Part shown: positions 58,150-64,000 of the stretch, one piece after another
How positions within the stretch are numbered: the first letter of the stretch is position 1
Layout: each line of letters starts with the position of its first letter
Source: Amycolatopsis vancoresmycina
Lineage (GTDB): Bacteria > Actinomycetota > Actinomycetes > Mycobacteriales > Pseudonocardiaceae
DNA length: 64,000 bases
Assembly: GCF_000716785.1 (NCBI RefSeq)
Contig: NZ_JNYY01000011.1
Span: forward strand, 186,001 to 250,000
Reading direction: 5' to 3'
The notes under the pieces: model-generated
Told to the model about the DNA's origin: nothing
Databases searched by the model: none
What the model saw: the letters and a program-made list of their open reading frames with translations, nothing else
Program-made: the position numbers and the translations under genes

Positions 58150-58775
58150 AGGTCGCGGATCGCGAGGGTGCCGCCGCCGTCGTCGCGGCCTGCTCGCCGG
58201 ACAGTCTCCGGCGCCGGTTCATGATGGGCGGCCCGGCCCGGCCGGCCGAGGTTTTCCAGCGCTACCAGCGGTTCCTGCTCGCCGGCCCGCCGGACGGCGT
58301 CGCACTGCTCGCCTTCCGCGGCGGCACTCCGGTGGGGCTGCTCAACTTCGTCTCGGAGAAGCCGGGGGAGGCGGAGATCGGGATCCTGGTCGCCGACGCG
58401 TGGCAGCGGCAGGGGATCGGCAGCGCGCTGAGCCGGTGGCTGTGGGCGTCGGGACGCTGGCCGGGCTGGACCGTGCGCGTCACCGTCCAGGCCGGCAACA
58501 CCGGCGCCGAGGCGCTGCTGCTGCGGCAGGGCTTCCGGCCGGTGCCGTCCTACGAGCGCGGCGAACGCGACTTCACGCTGGTCGTCCCGGACTGGGTTAC
58601 CATGACGGACGTCATGAAGGAGGCAGCCGATGGCCAGGACCCCGCGCGAGCGGATGGTGCTCAGCGCCGCGCAGCTGGTGCGGATCCAGGGTGTCGGGGC
58701 GACCGGCATGCGGGACGTGGTCGCCCACGCCGAAGCGCCCAGGGGGTCCCTGCAGCACTACTTCCCGGGTGGTAA
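58134..58775 (+). CDS. GNAT family N-acetyltransferase
   Basis: A 213-residue protein whose first about 160 residues form a GNAT domain: the acetyl-CoA pyrophosphate-binding block appears as IGILVADAWQRQGIGSALSRWLW (RQGIGS; landmark) and the C-terminal strand as LLLRQGFRPVPSYERGERDF. It would acetylate a small amine or protein. The last about 50 residues overlap the TetR gene by 146 nt in another frame and read as low-complexity Arg/Gly/Ala, so the natural end may be shorter, or a base change may have removed the original stop. The start lies inside a TetR operator. Confidence 0.75.
   Translation: MTTVIEVADREGAAAVVAACSPDSLRRRFMMGGPARPAEVFQRYQRFLLAGPPDGVALLAFRGGTPVGLLNFVSEKPGEAEIGILVADAWQRQGIGSALSRWLWASGRWPGWTVRVTVQAGNTGAEALLLRQGFRPVPSYERGERDFTLVVPDWVTMTDVMKEAADGQDPARADGAQRRAAGADPGCRGDRHAGRGRPRRSAQGVPAALLPGW
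58601..58616. promoter_or_regulatory. TetR operator copy 3
   Basis: CATGAC-GGAC-GTCATG, 6-4-6 palindrome matching the core of the other two, 13 bp before the TetR start and within the GNAT coding region. Confidence 0.65.
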
Positions 58776-59226
58776 GGACCAGCTGATCGCCGAAGCCGTC
58801 ACCTGGGCCGGCGACTACGCGGCCCGCCGCGTCGCGCGCGTCGCGGCGAAGATCGAGAACCCGACACCGGGAAAGCTGTTCGAGGCGATGGCGGCCCAGT
58901 GGCGCGACGAGTTCACGAGGGACGGCTTCGACGGAGGCTGCCCGCTGGTGGCCACGGTCGCCGACACGGCCGCGACGAGCGACAGCCTCCGCGAAGCGGT
59001 CGGCAAGGCGTTCGACGGCTGGCAGCGCCCGGTGGCGGCGACGCTGGAGCAGCTGGGGGTGCCGCCGGTCCGCAGTGCATCCTTGGCTGTGTTGATGCTC
59101 AGCGCGTTGGAGGGGGCGATTGTTCTGGCGCGGGCACATCAGGACGTCGCTCCGCTCGACACGGTGGTCGCGGAATTGCGGCCGTTGCTCGACGGCGCCG
59201 TGGACAAACGGCGTCGTCGAGGCTAG
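58630..59226 (+). CDS. TetR-family transcriptional regulator
   Basis: A 198-residue regulator. The helix-turn-helix is in residues 10-50 (VLSAAQLVRIQGVGATGMRDVVAHAEAPRGSLQHYFPGGKDQL; key: GSLQHYFPGGKDQL), and the rest is a ligand-binding helical domain of the YxaF/LmrA-like type. AAGGAGG precedes ATG 58630. The three CTATGAC/GTCATAG palindromes (58082, 58132, 58601) fit its own operators, so it probably represses itself, the GNAT gene and perhaps the divergent membrane protein. Confidence 0.9.
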   Translation: MARTPRERMVLSAAQLVRIQGVGATGMRDVVAHAEAPRGSLQHYFPGGKDQLIAEAVTWAGDYAARRVARVAAKIENPTPGKLFEAMAAQWRDEFTRDGFDGGCPLVATVADTAATSDSLREAVGKAFDGWQRPVAATLEQLGVPPVRSASLAVLMLSALEGAIVLARAHQDVAPLDTVVAELRPLLDGAVDKRRRRG

Positions 59227-59307
59227 GGGATTTCACGCGGCGGATGTCTCTGTCATGCACCCGATCGTGTGATGAACTGGTGTTCGGGTGCTCGGTATTG
59301 TGGGGGT

Positions 59308-60441
59308 ATGGCGGGAAACGCGATGCAGGAAGCCGAGGCGGTGGCGCTGGCCGACCGTGCCGGTGAGCTGCTCGCGACCATGCGGGCTGCGGAGGCTTCG
59401 CTGGGTGCGCTGCTGGTGGAAATCGAGCAGCGCGGGGTGCGGGAACTGTTCGGGTACCGCTCGGTTGCCCGTTTGCTGGAGCAGCTCGCCGATGTGCCGA
59501 AGGCGGCGGCGGAACGGATGGTGAAACGGGCCCGGGCGCTCAACCCCGGCCGCAATCTCGACGGCAGCGCGATTCCTGCACTAGCCCCTGCGACCGGTTT
59601 CGCGGCCCTGGCCGGTCGCTTGAGCAACCCGATGATCGACGTGATCGTGGCTGCCCTGACCGATATCCCGCCCGAGCATCGCGACGGCGCCGAGGCCCGT
59701 CTGCTTTCCTTCGCCGGGGAGGCGGGGCACCGGCAGGTCGCCGCCCTCGGGGCGCGGATTCTGGCTCATCTCGACCCCGGCGGTCCCGCACCGGAGGATT
59801 CCGAACCTGCCGTTCCGGCTCGGGAGTTGTCGTTGCGGCGGAGAGGATCCGGGATGTGGGAGCTGCACGGCCGGTTCGACGACGAGACCGGCATGCGCGC
59901 GAGCGCCCTCCTGGATGCCCTGGCCCAGCGCCGCCCCACCGACGACGGCGGGCCCGACCTTCGCACCCCGCAGGAGCGTTACGGCGATGCCTTCTCCGAT
60001 GCGGTCGATCTGGCGGTGAACTCCCCGGACCTGCCGATGCAGGCCGGGGAACGCGCCCACGTGATGGTCGCGGTGTCGTTGCAGGACCTGAAAACCGGGG
60101 TCGGGCAGGCAACCTTGGGCGATACCGGCCGCATGTCGGCGGCGGAGGCGCGGATCCACGCCTGCGACAGCATGATCATCCCCGCGGTGCTGGGCGAGAA
60201 GAGCGAACCCCTTGACCTGGGCCGCCTCCGCAGGCTGATCTCGGCCGGGCTGCGCCGCGCCCTGTACCTGCGCGACCGTGGGTGCGCGTTCCCGGGCTGC
60301 CATCGTCCACCGCGTCGCTCGGGGTGGGAGGTCCGCATCGCCGCCGACGGGTTCCCGGAGTTCCTGCCACCCCGCTTCCTGGACAAACAGCGAAAACCCA
60401 GGCGTAACAACCTGCACCGACCGCTGCCCTTCGCAGCATGA
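59308..60441 (+). pseudogene. DUF222/13E12-repeat HNH endonuclease-like protein lacking its HNH core
   Basis: A 377-residue open reading frame of the actinobacterial 13E12/DUF222 family. The N-terminal DUF222 domain is intact. In normal members the block CAFPGCHRPPR is followed by about 35-40 residues holding the HNH nuclease (typically CDAHH... and ...LCRHHH), then WEVRI. Here CHRPPRRSG runs directly into WEVRIAADGFPEF, so the His-Asn-His metal centre is missing while the frame is kept. The C-terminal RKPRRNNLH region is still present. The product can be translated but should have no nuclease activity, so it is called a likely pseudogene. ATG 59308 is chosen. Confidence 0.75.
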
Positions 60442-60911
60442 AGGTGGACAGGCCCGCAGCCCCACGGCTACGGGCCCATCACCCACACCCGCAGCGCCCC
60501 GAAACGGGCGGCGGAACTCTTCCGCGGGCTCACTGGCGCCCTCTTCGCCTCCATCGCGCCTGGGAGCTGGCGGCAGAACCTCCCGCGACCGCACGTTTCG
60601 CCGCCGACCCGAGGCGGCCCACGCGATCTGCCCAGCCGGACCGGCCGGAACCCGGGCATTGCCTCACCGGCAGCGAGCGGTCATCCCGCCCGGCCCGAAC
60701 CCGGCCGAAATCCCCCCAAGCCTGCGGGCGCGCGCGAGCCGCCCCACCTCGTCACCCGTTCGAGCGACAACCCTCCCTTGCCCAACCAGTCCCCGGGATC
60801 GTGGTCTTTCGGGCATCCGGGTGGCGGTGCCGACGCGGGCCGCTGCTGCACTGCTACTGTTCGTCAGGGAACTTGCTTGAAGGCTTGACGAAAAGGATCC
60901 GGCGAGGGGAA
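60442..60911. other. 470-bp intergenic region before the ESX-associated genes
   Basis: No gene is seen here. A hairpin (60451-60476) follows the DUF222 stop, then GC-rich sequence with no consistent codon bias in any frame. A candidate -10 (TACTGT, 60856-60861) may serve the EspG gene. The region may also contain the rest of a degenerated neighbour; I cannot identify any family in it. Confidence 0.5.
60451..60476. terminator. Hairpin after the DUF222/HNH-like gene
   Basis: Arms GGCCCG...AGCC and GGCT...CGGGCC with one internal mismatch and a 4-nt loop, 10 bp after the stop. Confidence 0.55.
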
Positions 60912-61754
60912 ATGGCGGAGCGGTTCGAGTTCGTCCTCGAGGTCTTCGAAGCCCTCGTTGTCGGCCGGGCGACCGGGGGCGATGTGCAGCGTTACCCCCT
61001 TCGGGCCGGTCACCTGCCCAGTGATCCCGTGCGGTTCGTGCGGGTGGCCCGGCAGGTCTACGACGCCCTGGAAGAACGGCGGCTTTCCGTCTCCGGTGAA
61101 CTCCACCCCGGGGTGCGGACCGCCTTCGAGCTGCTCGCCGAGCCTCGCGTGTCGGTGGCCGTCAGCGGGATCGACGGGCTCGGGGCCGATGTGGCCGTTC
61201 TCGTCGTCACCGACGGGGCGCAGGCGCTCGGGATCACCCAGGCGCCCGATACCGATGACCTGCTGTTCTCGCTCTTCGCCGACGAGGACCTCGTCGAGGT
61301 CGTCACCGGGGTGCTGCCGCCGGCCCCCGCCGCCACCACCGGGCGGCACGTCGTGCACCGGGCGGCCGGGCGGGAGGTTTCGGCCATGACCGCCAAGCGG
61401 ATCGCCGAGGCCGAATTCGACGAAGAAGAGACCGATGCCTTCGGGATGATCGAGGTCAAGGCCGTCGTGCGGCCCGGGCGGCGGCCGCCGGCTCCGAAAT
61501 CCTCCGATGTCGCCGTGCTCGAACGGGTGCTGGCCGAACCCCGGCTCGGGGGCGGGCACATCGCCGTCACCGCGCAGGGGCGGCGGGGGGAGCGGCTGGC
61601 CGGTGAGCCGCTGAGCTGGCTCGACACCGCCGACGGGCGGTACCTCGTGCACACCCGGACCGGTGACTCCGGGGAGCTGACCGCCGAATACGTGCCGGCC
61701 GGGCGGGCCGATCTCGCGCGGGCCATCCGCGACGCGATCGCGGCTGTCTACTGA
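60912..61754 (+). CDS. ESX secretion-associated protein EspG-family
   Basis: A 280-residue cytosolic protein of the EspG family found beside type VII (ESX) secretion substrates. It starts MAERFEFVLEVFEALVV, has the EspG-type beta-rich middle (RVSVAVSGIDGLGADVAVLVVTDGA; key: VSVAVSGID) and ends with an Arg/Ala helix. EspG binds PE-PPE-type substrates as a chaperone. The ribosome site is GGCGAGGGGA. It heads the operon with the two genes that follow (gaps of 14 and 8 bp). Confidence 0.8.
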   Translation: MAERFEFVLEVFEALVVGRATGGDVQRYPLRAGHLPSDPVRFVRVARQVYDALEERRLSVSGELHPGVRTAFELLAEPRVSVAVSGIDGLGADVAVLVVTDGAQALGITQAPDTDDLLFSLFADEDLVEVVTGVLPPAPAATTGRHVVHRAAGREVSAMTAKRIAEAEFDEEETDAFGMIEVKAVVRPGRRPPAPKSSDVAVLERVLAEPRLGGGHIAVTAQGRRGERLAGEPLSWLDTADGRYLVHTRTGDSGELTAEYVPAGRADLARAIRDAIAAVY

Positions 61755-61768
61755 TCGGGGAGGACCAG

Positions 61769-62239
61769 ATGACGACGGAAGAGACCGCGGCGACGGTCCA
61801 GGCTGTCCAGGCCACCATGCAGCTCCAATCCGCCACGACCCCCGAGACGAAGGCCGTGGCCGCGCTCCGGGTCGGGCTCGCCGGGGCGCAGCTGAAGCGG
61901 CTCGCCCAGACCGGTGGCTTCGCCATCGACGACACCACCGGCAACCAGCTGATCGAGGCGCTCGAAGGCGTGCTCGAGTCCCTCGAAGCCCGGTGGGCCG
62001 CGCTGCAGCGGCTGCACGACGCCCCGGCGATGAGCCGGACCGCCACCGGGCAGTGGGTCTCCGCGCACATGGTCAGCACCGCCGCCGACGAAAACGGGCT
62101 GGTCACCCAGCTGCAGGCCGCGCGGCAGGAGTTCCCGACCTACATCGAAGCCATCAAGCTGGCGAAGCAGAACTACAAGTCCCGGGAAGAGACGACGCAG
62201 AAGACGTTGACCTCGCTCCCGGCCGCCGACCAGAGCTGA
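61769..62239 (+). CDS. Small helical ESX-locus protein
   Basis: A 156-residue protein, mostly helical and rich in Gln, Ala, Thr and Glu (VQAVQATMQLQSATTPETK at the start, a long C-terminal amphipathic helix). I do not recognise a named family; its size, composition and position between EspG and the PPE-like gene suggest a WXG100-like secreted partner or a chaperone-associated protein, but no W-x-G motif is present. GGGGAGGA precedes ATG 61769. Confidence 0.65.
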   Translation: MTTEETAATVQAVQATMQLQSATTPETKAVAALRVGLAGAQLKRLAQTGGFAIDDTTGNQLIEALEGVLESLEARWAALQRLHDAPAMSRTATGQWVSAHMVSTAADENGLVTQLQAARQEFPTYIEAIKLAKQNYKSREETTQKTLTSLPAADQS

Positions 62240-62247
62240 GGGAGACC

Positions 62248-64000
62248 GTGGCACCCACCGCCGAGTCCGTCTCGGACCCGTCGTCGCCGGACTACGACCC
62301 GCGCAGTCCGCTCTACGACGTGACCGCCGATTCGTCGTCGAAGTACTACGTCGGGCCGCTGACCACGGACAAGTCGCCGTCGGGCGACGAGATCCGCGAG
62401 ATGGCCACCAGGCAGGTCGACGACGAGATCCGGCGCGGCTGGCTCGGCCCGGTCGTCGACCCCGTGCTGCGCGACAAGAAGATCCAGGAGCTCTACCAGC
62501 AGCACCTCGACGACGCCAAGCACGGCCTCGACGAGGGCCTCACCATGCGCGAAACCGGCGGGGCGCCGCGCACCCTGTGGAACAACGCCAGCCACGAACA
62601 GATGAACGAAGCCATCACGCAGGACGCCAACCCGGCGACCGTCGCGGAAACTTCGGAAGAATGGGTGCGGGTCGGCAACGACCTCGGCACCCACCAGAAA
62701 ACCCTCGCCGACGCGATCAACGCCAGCACCAGCAACTGGCAGGGCGGCGCCGGCGACGCCGTCCGCGAGCACCTCGCCGGCGTCGGCAAGTGGCTGGGCG
62801 CGACCGCGCAGGGCGCCACCCTCGCCGGCCGGCAGCAGGAAATCCACTCCCAGGCGCTCAACGAGACCCAGCGGCAGATGGTCGCCAACCCGCCGGTGCA
62901 GTTCGACCTCCAGTCGACCAACCAGCGCCTGATGTCGATGACCGACCCGGTGCAGTACGCGGCCGCCGCGGGCGAAGCCATGCAGACCTACCGGGCGCAG
63001 CAGGCCGCGCGGGAGCACGCCGCGCAGATCATGACCCAGTACGACGAGACCATCGGCGGCGCGGTCGCCACCCCGCGGTTCCCGGCCCCGCCGAAGCTGC
63101 CGACCGCCACAGCGACCAGGCAGAGCGTGGCCGCGGGCGGGGGCGCCGGAGCGGGCAGTGACGCGCAGCCGCTGCTGGCGCGGACCGCGATGGACGGCGT
63201 GACGCCGCGGACCCCCGCCGGCGTCAACGCGGCGGGCCTGGACGGCAGCGGCGGCGCGGGTGGCGCCGGAGCCGGCGGTGCGGGCATCCCCGGTGTCCCC
63301 GGCGACGGCACGGGTGGCTCCGGCGGAGGCTCCGGCTTTTCCGGCAGCGGCATCCCGGGCGGCGGCAGTGGCATCCCGGGGGGTGGCTCCGGCTTCTCCG
63401 GCGCCGGCATCCCCGGCGGTGGCAGCGGCGCGGGCGGCTCCGGCGGCGCGGGCTTCACCCCGCCGAACTTCGACGCCCCCGGCGGCCCCTCCGGCGGCAA
63501 CTTCAGCGGTGCCGGCATCCCCGGCTCGTCGCTGCCGCACTTCGACGACTCGACGACGTCGTCCGGCTTCACGCCCTCGGGCATCCCGGGCGGCGGCGGG
63601 ACCGGCGGCAGCGGGTACACCCCGCCGTCGATCCCGAACATCCCCGACGTTTCCGGCGGGGGCGGCGGCAGCGTCCGCGGCGGCAGCCCGATCCCGGGCT
63701 TCACCCCGCCCGGCATCGACCCGATCACCGGCCTGCCCACCGGCACCGGCCCCGGCGGCATCCCGGGCGGCGGGACCGGCAAGATGCCGACCATCGGGCG
63801 CCTCGGCGGGATCAACGGCGAAAGCATCGCGAGCCGCCTCGGCGGTATCGGCGGCGGCGGTGGGGCCGGGGGCGGGTCCCTCGGCGGCATCGGCGGCGGT
63901 GCCGGTGGTGGTGCGGCCGGTGGCGGCGTGCGCGGCACGGGCGCGGGCAACCTCAGCGGTGGTGCCGCCTCCGGCGCGGCCGCGGAAGCCGAAGCGGCGG
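62248..64000 (+). CDS. PPE/WXG-like ESX substrate with Gly-rich tail, 3'-truncated
   Basis: The open frame runs from GTG 62248 to the window end (584 codons, no stop). Residues 1-290 form a helical domain with TSNWQGGAGDAVREHL (Trp164-x-Gly166), the WxG turn of ESX substrates. From about 290 the sequence is Gly/Ser/Pro-rich with repeated IPGGG and FTPP motifs, as in long actinobacterial PPE-like secreted proteins. It is probably exported by a type VII system whose core genes lie outside the window. GGGAGA precedes the GTG. Confidence 0.75.
   Translation, partial: MAPTAESVSDPSSPDYDPRSPLYDVTADSSSKYYVGPLTTDKSPSGDEIREMATRQVDDEIRRGWLGPVVDPVLRDKKIQELYQQHLDDAKHGLDEGLTMRETGGAPRTLWNNASHEQMNEAITQDANPATVAETSEEWVRVGNDLGTHQKTLADAINASTSNWQGGAGDAVREHLAGVGKWLGATAQGATLAGRQQEIHSQALNETQRQMVANPPVQFDLQSTNQRLMSMTDPVQYAAAAGEAMQTYRAQQAAREHAAQIMTQYDETIGGAVATPRFPAPPKLPTATATRQSVAAGGGAGAGSDAQPLLARTAMDGVTPRTPAGVNAAGLDGSGGAGGAGAGGAGIPGVPGDGTGGSGGGSGFSGSGIPGGGSGIPGGGSGFSGAGIPGGGSGAGGSGGAGFTPPNFDAPGGPSGGNFSGAGIPGSSLPHFDDSTTSSGFTPSGIPGGGGTGGSGYTPPSIPNIPDVSGGGGGSVRGGSPIPGFTPPGIDPITGLPTGTGPGGIPGGGTGKMPTIGRLGGINGESIASRLGGIGGGGGAGGGSLGGIGGGAGGGAAGGGVRGTGAGNLSGGAASGAAAEAEAA

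Noticed and set aside
60442..60911. Extended coding frame upstream of EspG (60438 onward)
   Set aside because: The translation before MAERFEF is Arg/Pro/Ala low-complexity with no codon-position bias; EspG has its own start and ribosome site.
63240..64000. Gly-rich DNA repeats as a CRISPR-like or satellite array
   Set aside because: The repetition follows the coding frame (IPGGG, FTPP motifs) of the PPE-like protein and has no regular spacers.
1..64000. tRNA, rRNA, transposase or integrase genes
   Set aside because: None was recognised by eye on either strand; a dedicated tRNA and IS search was not possible here.

Overview
The window is high-GC actinobacterial chromosome. Codon use is strongly GC3-biased, GTG/TTG starts are common, many starts look leaderless, and the gene families present (WYL and AfsR-type regulators, 13E12/DUF222 HNH proteins, an EspG/PPE-like ESX locus, a mim/prm-type alkane monooxygenase with its own GroEL) point to a Pseudonocardiaceae member, Amycolatopsis-like. 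This taxonomic reading is inference. No rRNA, tRNA, CRISPR array, transposase or integrase was recognised.

Layout. (1) 1-2.9 kb: 3' part of a zinc alcohol dehydrogenase and a CocE/NonD-type serine hydrolase. (2) 2.9-23 kb: a dense block of short, mostly divergent units encoding redox, metal-binding and stress-type proteins: SDRs, a FAD oxidoreductase, a BrkB/YihY membrane protein, topoisomerase IB, DUF1360, a FAD-Rieske fusion, an ATP-grasp enzyme, a methyltransferase, a CDGSH protein, a heme-oxygenase-like diiron protein, two YbdK-type carboxylate-amine ligases, a STAS protein, a hemerythrin, an Orn/Lys/Arg-type decarboxylase, an M20 hydrolase and an alpha/beta hydrolase. Most unit starts here carry a GTTT-N13-17-GGGTA(T/A/C/G) signal, often with the start codon 9-12 bp downstream. 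This is the promoter class of SigB/SigF stress sigma factors, so the block reads as a general-stress regulon island. (3) 23.1-27.9 kb: a five-gene sulfonate/organosulfur acquisition operon in which all four junctions are 4-nt stop/start overlaps, next to a ROK regulator. (4) 29.3-36.6 kb: an ArsR plus SRPBCC pair, a WYL regulator divergent from an epoxide hydrolase, a large AfsR/BTAD regulator and a FAD monooxygenase. (5) 36.6-46.3 kb: a large TPR/membrane/KAP-like NTPase, a methyltransferase fused to DUF3140, DUF2945, HIT, PucR, a secreted beta-propeller protein, MarR plus DUF5655, and DUF4142. (6) 46.3-57.4 kb: a soluble diiron propane-type monooxygenase system: AcoR-like regulator, small ORF, prmABCD, amidohydrolase, DUF59 protein, alcohol dehydrogenase and dedicated GroEL, closed by a strong terminator. 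(7) 57.4-60.5 kb: a membrane protein, a GNAT and TetR pair with three matching operators, and a DUF222/HNH protein that has lost its HNH core. (8) 60.9-64 kb: the start of an ESX-associated locus (EspG, a small helical protein, a Gly-rich PPE/WXG-like protein) cut by the window end.

How the genes work together. The prm cluster would oxidise a short alkane or related substrate to an alcohol (PrmABCD) and then to an aldehyde or ketone (the ADH), with GroEL assisting hydroxylase folding. Its regulator has a degenerate AAA+ domain and probably acts through two GTCTCA-N3-TGAGAC palindromes. Four copies of a 46-nt palindromic repeat sit at gene ends and act as candidate terminators; one separates prmA from prmB inside the operon.
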